DNA of 48,389 nucleotides, taken from positions 1 to 48,389 of the forward strand of contig JAEWIR010000013.1 in NCBI GenBank assembly GCA_023386965.1, given 5' to 3'. Source of the DNA: Bacteroidota bacterium (GTDB lineage: Bacteria > Bacteroidota > Bacteroidia > Flavobacteriales > Weeksellaceae). Every line of letters starts with the position of its first letter. The stretch's first letter is position 1. The notes below the pieces were generated by a model, which searched no databases, had not been told where the DNA came from, and saw only the letters and a list, made by a program, of their open reading frames with translations. This document shows positions 16,308 through 24,673 of the stretch, piece by piece. Position numbers and translations under genes: made by a program.

Positions 16308-18635
16308 CTAAATCTTCGTCAGTTTCGCAAATTTCAGTATAAGGTTTTTCTCGCCTTCGTGCTGGAATTTCACTTTTGCCTTGATATTTTGCGGGTCAGT
16401 ACCGTCCAGAAAGATCACTTCGCCCACACCGAAACGGTCGTGACGTACCTGGTCGCCCACCTCAATATTTTCCGATGAGGCACCGCTCGGGTTAATGATG
16501 CGGGCCGTGGCTACGGGCTTCAGTTTCTGGGAAGCAGGTAACGGTTCACTCCGCTGTATGGTCTTTTTCTCTTCTTTCTTTTTGAAGAATCTGGGCGCTG
16601 CCGGTTCATCATCAAAAATACTCGACTTCAAGCCGGAATGATTTACAAAGCGGCTTTCAATGGCGGGATTAATGAATTCCAGATGCGCGGTATCCATTTC
16701 GCTTAAAAAACGGGAAGGTTCGGCATCCGTAATCTTGCCCCACTGGAAGCGTGAAACGGCATAAGAGAAAAAGGCCTGTTTTTCCGCACGCGTAAGTGCT
16801 ACATAAAACAAGCGGCGCTCTTCTTCCAACTCCTCACGGGTAGATGAACTCATGAAGCTTGGGAAAAGGTTTTCCTCCAGTCCCACCAAATGCACCACCG
16901 GAAACTCAAGTCCTTTGGAAAGGTGAATGGTCATTAGTGAAACCTGGTCACCTTCCTCCTTCTTATCGTTTTGGGTATCTGCCGAAAGTGCGATGTTCTC
17001 CAGAAAATTGGAAAGAGACGGATCACCGTCTTCCAGCTGCTGCTGCTCTTCAATGAAGCCCTGCATGGAGTTCATGAGTTCCTGTACGTTTTCCAGACGA
17101 GAAATACCTTCCGGCGTCTGGTCATCTTTCAGGAATTTGATGAGGCCGGTACGTTTGGCCACTTCCATGGCTACGGTGTATGCATTCTCTGTCTTCAGCA
17201 TAACTTTAAAAGCCTGGATCATCGCCCAGAAATCTGCCAGTTTGGTCAGGATCCCGTTATTAAGTCCAAGCAAGGGCGCATACATGCCAAGATTGCCCAG
17301 AACAGTTGTGATGGAAACATTCTGTGAATCGGCAAAAACGATAAGCTTATTCTGGGTAGTTTCACCGATTCCACGGGCGGGATAATTGATGATTCGCGAA
17401 AGAGCCTCGCCGTCATTTTCGTTGATAAGCAAACGAAGGTACGCTACCAGGTCCTTCACCTCTTTACGCTGGTAAAAGGACAGTCCGCCATAGACACGGT
17501 AAGGAATGTTTTTGCGTCTGAGGGCATCTTCAAAAGCCCTGGTCTGGGAGTTGGTACGGTACAGGATCGCAAAATCCGTAAACTTACGCTGCTGCGTATT
17601 GTGCAGCTCCCAAATATTGGAGGCTACAAAGTTGGCTTCATCGGCATCGGAAAGTGAACGGTACACCTTGATCTTTTCACCCTCTTCATTATCGCTGAAT
17701 ACATTTTTCTTGAACTGCTGTACGTTCTTTGAGATTACGACATTGGCCGCATTCACGATATTTTGGGTAGAACGGTAGTTCTGCTCCAGCGAAACCGTTA
17801 CCGCATCCGGATAGTCTTTCTTAAAGTTCAGGATATTGTGGATGTTGGCTCCACGGAAGGAGTAGATGGACTGGGCATCATCTCCCACCACGCAGATGTT
17901 CTCAAATTTGGAAGCCAAGGCCTTTACAATTAGGTACTGTGAGTGGTTGGTATCCTGATACTCATCGACCAAAATATAGCGGAACCGGTCCTGGTATTTG
18001 GCCAGCACTTCAGGAAACCGGGTGAGTAATTCATTCGTCCTTAAAAGAAGGTCGTCAAAATCCATGGCACCATTTTTAAAACATTCTTCCACATATTTCT
18101 GGTAAATGAGGCCCATATGCTTCATATTGGCACGCTCGTCATTTTCAATGAGTTCCGGATTCGCCAGATAAGCCTTCACAGTAATCAGATTGTTCTTATA
18201 ATTGGAAATCCGCGCCATCACCTTTTTGGGTTTGTAAAGGTCGGCGTCTATATTGGCATCTTTCAACACTTTTTTCAGCACATTCAGCGAGTCCTGGGAA
18301 TCGTATATGGTGAAATTGGAAGGATAGCCCAGATAATGCGCTTCGCTTCGCAGGATTCTGGCAAAAACGGAGTGAAAAGTACCCATCCAAAGCGAACGGG
18401 CTTCGCTCTGCCCCACCACTTTTGCAATCCTTTCCTTCATTTCCTTGGCGGCTTTGTTGGTAAAAGTAAGGGCAAGGATATGGAAAGGATCCACAAGATT
18501 GGTGATTAGGTGGGCAATACGCATGGTAAGCACACGTGTTTTACCGGAACCGGCGCCGGCAAGGACCATAAGCGGTCCTTCCAGGGTGGTAACAGCTTCA
18601 TACTGTGCTTCATTCAGTCCTTTCAAATAATCCAT
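16308..18635 (-). CDS. UvrD/PcrA-type superfamily 1 DNA helicase
   Basis: A 775-residue 3'-5' helicase. It has Walker A AGAGSGKTR (26-34), motif Ia LTFTNKAAKEM, motif II DEYQD (224-228), motif III GDDAQSIYSFRGA, motif IV LEQNYRST, motif V TIHLSKGLEFPVV and motif VI VALTRAE. The C-terminal GDQVRHDRFGVGEV tail is the PcrA/UvrD-type domain that contacts RNA polymerase in other bacteria. It serves in nucleotide excision and mismatch repair and in clearing stalled complexes. UvrD and PcrA cannot be told apart from this sequence. The full length matches the family. Confidence 0.96.
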   Translation of the reverse strand: MDYLKGLNEAQYEAVTTLEGPLMVLAGAGSGKTRVLTMRIAHLITNLVDPFHILALTFTNKAAKEMKERIAKVVGQSEARSLWMGTFHSVFARILRSEAHYLGYPSNFTIYDSQDSLNVLKKVLKDANIDADLYKPKKVMARISNYKNNLITVKAYLANPELIENDERANMKHMGLIYQKYVEECFKNGAMDFDDLLLRTNELLTRFPEVLAKYQDRFRYILVDEYQDTNHSQYLIVKALASKFENICVVGDDAQSIYSFRGANIHNILNFKKDYPDAVTVSLEQNYRSTQNIVNAANVVISKNVQQFKKNVFSDNEEGEKIKVYRSLSDADEANFVASNIWELHNTQQRKFTDFAILYRTNSQTRAFEDALRRKNIPYRVYGGLSFYQRKEVKDLVAYLRLLINENDGEALSRIINYPARGIGETTQNKLIVFADSQNVSITTVLGNLGMYAPLLGLNNGILTKLADFWAMIQAFKVMLKTENAYTVAMEVAKRTGLIKFLKDDQTPEGISRLENVQELMNSMQGFIEEQQQLEDGDPSLSNFLENIALSADTQNDKKEEGDQVSLMTIHLSKGLEFPVVHLVGLEENLFPSFMSSSTREELEEERRLFYVALTRAEKQAFFSYAVSRFQWGKITDAEPSRFLSEMDTAHLEFINPAIESRFVNHSGLKSSIFDDEPAAPRFFKKKEEKKTIQRSEPLPASQKLKPVATARIINPSGASSENIEVGDQVRHDRFGVGEVIFLDGTDPQNIKAKVKFQHEGEKNLILKFAKLTKI

Positions 18636-18697
18636 GGGGCAATACTCTTTTTGGGGGACACAAATTTACGGAAAATTTTATGCCTGCCGGTTCATAC

Positions 18698-18727
18698 AAA
18701 AAATCCCTGAAGTATTTGCTTCAGGGG
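18698..18727 (-). terminator. Terminator after the secreted thioredoxin-like pair
   Basis: A perfect 8-bp stem CCCTGAAG/CTTCAGGG (18705-18712 with 18719-18726) with a 6-nt loop, followed on the minus strand by an ATTTTTT tract (18704-18698). Confidence 0.88.
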
Positions 18728-18781
18728 TCTTTGCTGTTAAACTTTATTGTTTTAATTGTGCACTAAATAAAGATTGTACAT

Positions 18782-19369
18782 TTACGAGCTTTCAGTTTTT
18801 TTCTGAAGTAAGGGTAGAACCAGTCTCTTTACCATGGGCCGATCATCCTTCCAATCAGGATCACCTTTACTGTCTTTCCAACTCGTTACCAGAACAACAT
18901 CACCTTTGCTGTCCAATACAAAATATTTAGACATATCATCTATTTTCTCAAAGCTAGGTGGAGTAATCGCATTTATGAAATCTTTGTATTTTTTTCCTTT
19001 TCCTCTTTTGGGAAAGTCTTTCAGAACTACTATTTTGGCGCTAGGATAGCGTTCCCAAACATAGTCTTTCGCCAATTCGGTCATTTGGCTGTTCTCAAGA
19101 TCTATGAGTAATACATAAAGATCGACATCATATTCTTTTTCGATGCCCATAAAAGTAGGTAAGTGCCACATGCAGGGTTCACACCATCTGGCAAACACAA
19201 AAAATAACGTATTGGGTTTTTCCGAATTTTTAGCTAAGCATTTTACAGCATCTACATCTACACGCTTTAAATCTTCAAAATAAGTAGATTCCAGATTACA
19301 CTTCTCAAGCTGCGAAAAACAAGGTGTAAAACAGAACCCAAGGAGTATCAAAAGAATTTTATATAACAT
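18782..19369 (-). CDS. Secreted thioredoxin-like protein (WCEPC), second of a tandem pair
   Basis: A 195-residue protein with a signal peptide (LLILLGFCFTPCFSQ), then a thioredoxin-type segment FFVFARWCEPCMWHLP (Cys63/Cys66). Two further cysteines, Cys24 and Cys44, match the same positions in the upstream paralogue and may form a second disulfide. Proteins of this TlpA-like type act as thiol-disulfide oxidoreductases in the periplasm. The ending DDRPMVKRLVLPLLQ parallels ESEERMLEREVFPLL in the neighbour. It starts 11 nt after the paralogue's stop, so both share one transcript and the terminator at 18698. The substrate is unknown. Confidence 0.85.
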   Translation of the reverse strand: MLYKILLILLGFCFTPCFSQLEKCNLESTYFEDLKRVDVDAVKCLAKNSEKPNTLFFVFARWCEPCMWHLPTFMGIEKEYDVDLYVLLIDLENSQMTELAKDYVWERYPSAKIVVLKDFPKRGKGKKYKDFINAITPPSFEKIDDMSKYFVLDSKGDVVLVTSWKDSKGDPDWKDDRPMVKRLVLPLLQKKTESS

Positions 19370-19380
19370 ATAACTTTAAT

Positions 19381-19965
19381 TTACTTCAACAAAGGAAAAA
19401 CCTCACGCTCAAGCATACGCTCTTCACTTTCATAACTTCCGTTTGCCAATTTTCGGTAATCAGTAAAGTTGTCGGTCACTTTCAGCACTTTTCCCGTGGA
19501 ATCTGCGACGATAAACACGCCATAACCAGGATTAAACATCTTTTTTTTGGATGAGATATCTGCAATAAAACTGCTGTTCCGCTTTCGGGTTCCACCGGTG
19601 TAGGCTTCATCTTTCAGGATAAGGATCTTTGCTTCCGGCGCATGTTTCCTTATAAAAGCAATACCACCCGGCATCATTTTATCCTGTTCCGATTCCATTA
19701 TCAAAACATAAACAGCGGCGTTGAACCGTTTCTCCAGATCCAGAACCATAGGCATCTTTTGCCTGCAGGGTGCACACCAACTAGTGAATGTATAAAAAAC
19801 AGTACTAGGCCTGTCCGCATTTTTTGCAATGCAGGATAAATCTTTTATATCCACTCTAAGAATGTTGACACTTTTCAAAGTTTGAAGGTCGCAGCCACTG
19901 GTAACTTGTGAAATCAGTAGGGAGAACTGAAATATAAAAGCGAATATCAGTAATTTTTTCATCAA
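19381..19965 (-). CDS. Secreted thioredoxin-like protein (WCAPC), first of a tandem pair
   Basis: A 194-residue protein with a signal peptide ending near LLISQ, and the active-site segment FYTFTSWCAPCRQKMP (Cys64/Cys67). The conserved pair Cys25/Cys45 and the pattern LRVDIKDLSCIAKNADRPST align with the downstream paralogue, so the two arose by tandem duplication. A periplasmic thiol-disulfide role is inferred from the fold. The active-site dipeptide differs (AP here, EP in the neighbour), which would tune the redox potential differently. Confidence 0.85.
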   Translation of the reverse strand: MMKKLLIFAFIFQFSLLISQVTSGCDLQTLKSVNILRVDIKDLSCIAKNADRPSTVFYTFTSWCAPCRQKMPMVLDLEKRFNAAVYVLIMESEQDKMMPGGIAFIRKHAPEAKILILKDEAYTGGTRKRNSSFIADISSKKKMFNPGYGVFIVADSTGKVLKVTDNFTDYRKLANGSYESEERMLEREVFPLLK

Positions 19966-20155
19966 TTAATATTCAAATATTAGGAAAGGTATATGTAATC
20001 CAAATGTATATCTATTTTATTAAATAACAATTATAGTGATACTAAACGTCACAGATGCCAAAAATAAAGAAATGCGGTGGGATCTACGACTTTGGTCTCA
20101 ATAAAAAAACTTACTGGTAAACGCAATATCTAATGCTTACCCTCAAAATAAAGCC

Positions 20156-20187
20156 AAAAAAAATAAAGCCCCTTCGGAGCTTTATTT
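20156..20187 (-). terminator. Terminator after the short cold-shock gene
   Basis: The stem AAATAAAGC/GCTTTATTT (20161-20169 with 20179-20187) is extended by CC/GG pairs around a TTC loop. On the minus strand it is followed by a T run (20160-20156). It ends the two-gene cold-shock unit. Confidence 0.88.
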
Positions 20188-20209
20188 AGAGTATGATGAT
20201 AAAAACAGC

Positions 20210-20401
20210 TTATGCCAATTTAACATTTACTGCGTTCATTCCTTTATTTCCCTGCTTTACATCAAAGGTAACTCTGTCATTCTCGCGGATTCTGTCTACC
20301 AGTCCGGTTGTATGTACAAAGATATCTTCTCCGCCGTTTGATGGAGTGATGAATCCGAAACCTTTGGTTTCGTTGAAAAATTTTACTGTGCCTTCTTGCA
20401 T
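20210..20401 (-). CDS. Cold-shock protein, CspA family
   Basis: A 63-residue single cold-shock domain. RNP1 is KGFGFI and RNP2 is DIFVH, and the protein begins MQEGTVKFFN as in the family. It binds single-stranded RNA and DNA and acts as an RNA chaperone. The gene lies 28 nt after the larger cold-shock-domain gene on the same strand, with a strong terminator behind it. Confidence 0.95.
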   Translation of the reverse strand: MQEGTVKFFNETKGFGFITPSNGGEDIFVHTTGLVDRIRENDRVTFDVKQGNKGMNAVNVKLA

Positions 20402-20429
20402 GGTATTGATATTAAAAAATTATTGTATT

Positions 20430-20864
20430 CTATTTTATGATCTGAATGTTTACCGCAGAAAAACCTTTTGGAGATCTTTCTTTTTCGAAGGAAACTTTAT
20501 TTCCCTTCTTTACCTGGTGTGCACAGTTATTTTCGTGGAAGAAGATATTGTCCTTGGTACTGTTTTCTGTGATGAAGCCATAACCTTTATCACTAAGGAA
20601 GGTTACGATTCCCGTTTTTACAAGCTCTTCAGCTTCAATAGGTGCAGCCCCTAACTGGATATCCTCTGCGTTAATCTCTATTTTTTCCTGGTCTTCCGGT
20701 CTTACATCCGTAAGCTGCCCATTGGCATCTACGTACAGCAACATATCGTCCAGACTTTTTCCTTTATTGTTATTGGTCTTGCGTTCCTCACGCTTCTGCG
20801 CTTTTTCTTTTGCTTTCTGAAGTTTTTTCTTGAAATTTTCTTTTTTTGAGAAAGAATCTGCCAT
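20430..20864 (-). CDS. Cold-shock-domain protein with a basic N-terminal extension
   Basis: A 144-residue protein. Residues 1-35 are rich in Lys and Glu and predicted helical (SKKENFKKKLQKAKEKAQKR). An acidic linker follows to about residue 80, then a cold-shock domain at about 82-144 with RNP1 KGYGFI and RNP2 NIFFHE. The extension could add RNA or ribosome contacts; this is inference. The gene heads the unit with the short CspA gene. A perfect TATATTTG box lies about 70 nt upstream, leaving a leader long enough for temperature-responsive folding, as known for cspA-type messages. Confidence 0.9.
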   Translation of the reverse strand: MADSFSKKENFKKKLQKAKEKAQKREERKTNNNKGKSLDDMLLYVDANGQLTDVRPEDQEKIEINAEDIQLGAAPIEAEELVKTGIVTFLSDKGYGFITENSTKDNIFFHENNCAHQVKKGNKVSFEKERSPKGFSAVNIQIIK

Positions 20865-21216
20865 AAATGATAATCGTATATTATTGTTTTAAAATTGTCC
20901 TTTTTCCGTTACACTGTTTTACGGATCGCGTTTTCAAATATAATTAAAACGGATTTTTTTAACTGATTACGGAGACTGAACAAATCAATCAATGGAAATA
21001 TGGCTAAAAAACGGCGGCGGTTGGTGCGAAAACTGAGAGAAAAAAATGGTAATTCTAAACTGCAGCAGAAGAAGCAAAGGCTGTGACCCGTTCTAATTGT
21101 GGTGCAAATATACGAATTATTTTATTACAAATAATATTTTGAAAAGTTTCTGCAAAAAATCCATAAAAAAGCAAGGCAAATTTTGCGAAAATGAAAAATT
21201 TTAAAAAAAAGGTACG
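20865..21216. other. 352-nt intergenic region upstream of the cold-shock unit
   Basis: It holds the minus-strand cold-shock promoter and leader (20865-20942) and the downstream flank of uvrC. A 28-codon plus-strand frame (21000-21086, MAKKRRRLVRKLREKNG...) is very basic but unsupported by a ribosome-binding site. AT-rich sequence fills 21100-21200. No RNA gene is recognised. Confidence 0.5.
20935..20942 (-). promoter_or_regulatory. -7 box TATATTTG of the cold-shock unit
   Basis: A perfect TAnnTTTG match on the minus strand, 70 nt before the ATG at 20864. A TTA rather than TTG lies about 20 nt further upstream. The predicted leader is roughly 65 nt. Confidence 0.5.
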
Positions 21217-23031
21217 TTACAGACCTTCACCGTTCTGCCCCGCCGGATTAAAATACTTCCATACAAAGCCTCCTTTGGTCTTCCCCAGAATTTCTTCCAG
21301 CGTCTCCCGCGGTGCTTCCTTAATGCGTTTTACCGATTTCAGTTTTGAGAACAACAGTTCAATGGCCTTATCACCAATTCCGGGAATTTCTTCCAGTTCG
21401 CTCTTTATGGTTGAATTTTTACGTCTTGTACGGTGATGCTTCAAACCGAAGCGGTGCGCCTCGTCACGAACCCGCTGGAGAATCTTAAGTGTTTCCGATT
21501 TCTTATCCAGGTAAAGCGGGATGGAATCTTCCGGAAAAAAAATCTCTTCCAGACGTTTTGCAATGCCAATGACCGTAATCTTACCATAAAGTCCCAATAG
21601 CTTCAGGCTTTTTACGGCCGATGAAAGCTGCCCTTTGCCACCGTCAATTAATATAAGTTGCGGCAGAGGCTCGTTTTCCTCCAGCAGACGGCGGTAGCGG
21701 CGGTAAATCACCTCCTCCATGCTCGCAAAGTCATTGGGCCCTTCCACAGATTTTACATGGAATATGCGGTAATCCGCTTTGCTGGGTTTACCGTTTTTGA
21801 ACACCACACAGGATGACACCGGGTTAGTTCCCTGAATATTGGAGTTGTCGAAACCTTCAATATGCCTGGGCTCCTCCGGCATACGCAGTAATTTCTGCAT
21901 TTCCGCCATAATGCGGTTGGTATGTCTTTCCGGATCCACAATCTGAACCTGCTTCAGTTTCTCAATGCGGTATTCCTTTGCATTTTTCTCGGAGAGTTCC
22001 ACAATACGTTTTTTATCGCCCACTTTGGGAACGATCAGCTTTACGCCGGGAATCTCAAAATTAAGATGGAAAGGCAGCAGGATCTCCACACTGTCTGAAT
22101 TGAATTTCTGCCGTATCTCTACCAGTGCCTGCTCCAAAATATCCTCATCCGACTCTTCAATCACCTTTTTGATTTCAATGGTGTAACTCTGAATAATACT
22201 TCCGTTCTGGATCTTAAAGTAATTCACATAAGCAGCCGTCTCGTCGCTGGTCATCCCGAACACATCCACATCATTAATATTGGGATTTACCACCGTATGT
22301 TTGGCCTGATAACTTTCCAGCAGGTCCAGCCTCTCCTTCACCATCTGGGCATTTTCGAACTCCAGATTTTCGGCGTAGGCCTGCATTTCATCCACAAGAT
22401 AATTACGTGCCTGGCGGAAATCTCCTTTAATAATGCCACGTATCGCATCGATCTTCTTATCATAAGCCTCCTTGGACTCCAGCATTTCGCAGGGACCTTT
22501 GCAGTTCTTGATATGGTATTCCAGACAAACCCTGTACTTGCCTTCGGCAATTTTGGGTGGCGCCAGGTTCAGGTTGCAGCTCCGGAGTTTGTAGATGCTT
22601 CGCACTGTATCCAGCAGAACGCGCGCAGGTCTTACTTTGGCAAAAGGCCCATAATATTCGGAACCGTCCTTTATCATGGTACGCGTCATGAAAATCCTGG
22701 GAAAATCTTCGTTTTTGATACAAATCCAGGGATAGGTCTTATCGTCCTTCATCATGACGTTGTAAAACGGCTGATGTTCCTTAATCAGATTGTTCTCCAG
22801 CAGCAATGCGTCATACTCACTGGGCACGATCGTCGTTTCCAGACGGAAGATCTTCCCTACCATAATACGTGTACGGTAACCGGACAGATTTTTATTGAAA
22901 TAACTCAGGACGCGGTTCTTCAGGTTTTTGGCTTTACCCACATAAAGCAGCTGTCCGTTTTTATCATAATAACGGTAAACGCCGGGGTCTGATGAGAGGG
23001 TTTTTAACTGAAGTTCAAGCTGCGGATTCAC
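21217..23031 (-). CDS. uvrC: Excinuclease ABC subunit C
   Basis: A 604-residue nucleotide-excision-repair nuclease. The N-terminal GIY-YIG domain is visible as GVYRYYDKNGQLLYVGKAKN, followed by the Cys-rich-type segment CLEYHIKNCKGPCE and a UVR helix pair (YAENLEFENAQMVKERL). The RNase H-like C-terminal nuclease begins EGFDNSNIQG, and a helix-hairpin-helix (LEEIPGIGDKAIELLF) is last. With UvrAB it cuts on both sides of a lesion. The start is a GTG at 23031, giving the family N-terminus MNPQLELQLKTL; no ATG fits. A TATTTTTG box ends 5 nt upstream. Confidence 0.97.
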   Translation of the reverse strand: MNPQLELQLKTLSSDPGVYRYYDKNGQLLYVGKAKNLKNRVLSYFNKNLSGYRTRIMVGKIFRLETTIVPSEYDALLLENNLIKEHQPFYNVMMKDDKTYPWICIKNEDFPRIFMTRTMIKDGSEYYGPFAKVRPARVLLDTVRSIYKLRSCNLNLAPPKIAEGKYRVCLEYHIKNCKGPCEMLESKEAYDKKIDAIRGIIKGDFRQARNYLVDEMQAYAENLEFENAQMVKERLDLLESYQAKHTVVNPNINDVDVFGMTSDETAAYVNYFKIQNGSIIQSYTIEIKKVIEESDEDILEQALVEIRQKFNSDSVEILLPFHLNFEIPGVKLIVPKVGDKKRIVELSEKNAKEYRIEKLKQVQIVDPERHTNRIMAEMQKLLRMPEEPRHIEGFDNSNIQGTNPVSSCVVFKNGKPSKADYRIFHVKSVEGPNDFASMEEVIYRRYRRLLEENEPLPQLILIDGGKGQLSSAVKSLKLLGLYGKITVIGIAKRLEEIFFPEDSIPLYLDKKSETLKILQRVRDEAHRFGLKHHRTRRKNSTIKSELEEIPGIGDKAIELLFSKLKSVKRIKEAPRETLEEILGKTKGGFVWKYFNPAGQNGEGL

Positions 23032-23036
23032 AGGTT

Positions 23037-23044
23037 CAAAAATA
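23037..23044 (-). promoter_or_regulatory. -7 box TATTTTTG at uvrC
   Basis: A perfect TAnnTTTG match on the minus strand with 5 nt (AACCT) before the GTG start, suggesting a leaderless or nearly leaderless message that begins at GTG. No -33 TTG at the canonical distance was found. Confidence 0.5.
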
Positions 23045-23111
23045 GGTAAAACTTTAGAGAACTTTTCTTATCGTCAAAAAACCGTACTTTTAAGACCAAA
23101 TTTTATCACTC

Positions 23112-24599
23112 ATGACCTACGGAACAGATACTTTAACTTTCCATCAAATTTTAGAAATAGCAAAAAATCCGGCACTCGCTAAGTTAAGCGACCAATCCCG
23201 GCAGCAAATACTTCAATCACAACGTAATGTGCGCGAAATAGTAGAGTCCAAACGCACCGTTTACGGCATCAACACGGGTTTTGGTCCGCTTTGCGATGTA
23301 AAGATTTCCGAGGAGGAAACCGCGCAGCTTCAGCACAACCTGATTATCTCGCACGCGGTGGGCGTAGGCAAACCCATTGACAGGGAACTTTCCCGAATTA
23401 TGATGATCGCTAAGATCCACGCACTTTCGCGCGGATTTTCCGGTGTTACACTGGAAGTGATCGAACGGATGATACTGATGCTTGAGAAAGACCTTATTCC
23501 GTGTGTTCCTGAGCAGGGTTCCGTGGGTGCTTCGGGTGACCTGGCGCCGCTTGCTCATATGGTACTGCCCCTTTTAGGTTTGGGACAGGTTTGGGAAAAC
23601 GGAGTGCCTGTTCCCACTGCTGACGCTCTGAACAGACATGGGTTACAGCCACTTAAATTGGGTCCTAAGGAAGGTCTTGGACTTATAAACGGTACCCAGT
23701 TCATCCTGGCGCATGCCATAAAAGGTCTTGAGAAAATGGAATACCTCCTGGATCTGGCCGATGTTACTGCTGCCATGTCGCTGGAGGCTTACAGAGGATC
23801 TGCCAGCCCCTTCCGCAAGGAACTGCATGAAATCCGTCCGTTTGCCGGCAGCCAGAAAGTGGCCGCACGGATGATAAAATTGCTTGAAAATTCGGACAAT
23901 CTGAAATCACATGAATTCTGCGACAGGGTACAGGACCCCTACTCTTTCCGCTGCATCCCGCAGGTGCACGGCGCCAGCCGCAATGCTTTTGAACACCTGA
24001 AACAACTCACCGAGACTGAACTCAATTCCGTTACAGATAATCCTATTGTATTAAGTGCTGAAGAAACCATTTCCGGCGGAAACTTCCACGGGCAGCTCCT
24101 GGCGCTACCCCTGGATTATGCCACACTAGCCGCGGCTGAGCTTGGAAACATCTCCGACCGCCGAAGCTATCTGCTGCTGGAAGGAAAATTTGGCTTACCG
24201 AGACTGCTTACCGAAAGTTCGGGCCTTAATTCAGGGTTTATGATTCCACAGTACACCACAGCCGCATTGGTTACAGAAAACAAAACGCTTTGTTTTCCGG
24301 CATCCGCAGACAGTATTCCTACAAGTCTGGGCCAGGAAGATCATGTTTCCATGGGCAGCATTTCGGGCCGCAAATTCAATCAGGTACTGGACAATCTTGT
24401 CAACATCCTTGCGGTAGAACTTATGTTTGGCGCGCAGGGTCTGGAATTCAGACGTCCCGCCGTTTGCTCCCCGATTGTAGAGGAAAACTACAGCATACTC
24501 CGTTCAAAAGTAGCGAAGCTTGAAGACGACCGGCTTATCGGCGAAGATATGCTGCAGATTGCACAACTGATCCGTGATCGCAAATTTATTGTCAGTTGA
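23112..24599 (+). CDS. hutH: Histidine ammonia-lyase
   Basis: A 495-residue aromatic amino-acid lyase. The Ala-Ser-Gly triad that forms the MIO cofactor is visible in GASGDLAPLAH (140-142). YGINTGFG (51-58) carries the catalytic Tyr. IISHAVGVG (His81) and GQEDHVSMGS (Glu) are the residues seen in histidine rather than tyrosine or phenylalanine lyases, so deamination of histidine to urocanate is inferred. It is divergent from uvrC. The following Hut steps (urocanase, imidazolonepropionase) are not in the window, so it stands apart from a classical hut operon. Confidence 0.93.
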   Translation: MTYGTDTLTFHQILEIAKNPALAKLSDQSRQQILQSQRNVREIVESKRTVYGINTGFGPLCDVKISEEETAQLQHNLIISHAVGVGKPIDRELSRIMMIAKIHALSRGFSGVTLEVIERMILMLEKDLIPCVPEQGSVGASGDLAPLAHMVLPLLGLGQVWENGVPVPTADALNRHGLQPLKLGPKEGLGLINGTQFILAHAIKGLEKMEYLLDLADVTAAMSLEAYRGSASPFRKELHEIRPFAGSQKVAARMIKLLENSDNLKSHEFCDRVQDPYSFRCIPQVHGASRNAFEHLKQLTETELNSVTDNPIVLSAEETISGGNFHGQLLALPLDYATLAAAELGNISDRRSYLLLEGKFGLPRLLTESSGLNSGFMIPQYTTAALVTENKTLCFPASADSIPTSLGQEDHVSMGSISGRKFNQVLDNLVNILAVELMFGAQGLEFRRPAVCSPIVEENYSILRSKVAKLEDDRLIGEDMLQIAQLIRDRKFIVS

Positions 24600-24673
24600 A
24601 TTGGCCTAAACAGGTTTTAGGTGTAACACTTTCAGGGTTTTTATTACTAATTTTATTTAAATAAATTAATTTC

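Noticed and set aside
24600..24617. Possible hairpin CCTAAA...TTTAGG after hutH
   Set aside because: The stem is short and AT-rich and is followed by TGTAACAC rather than a T run, so it is not a convincing terminator.
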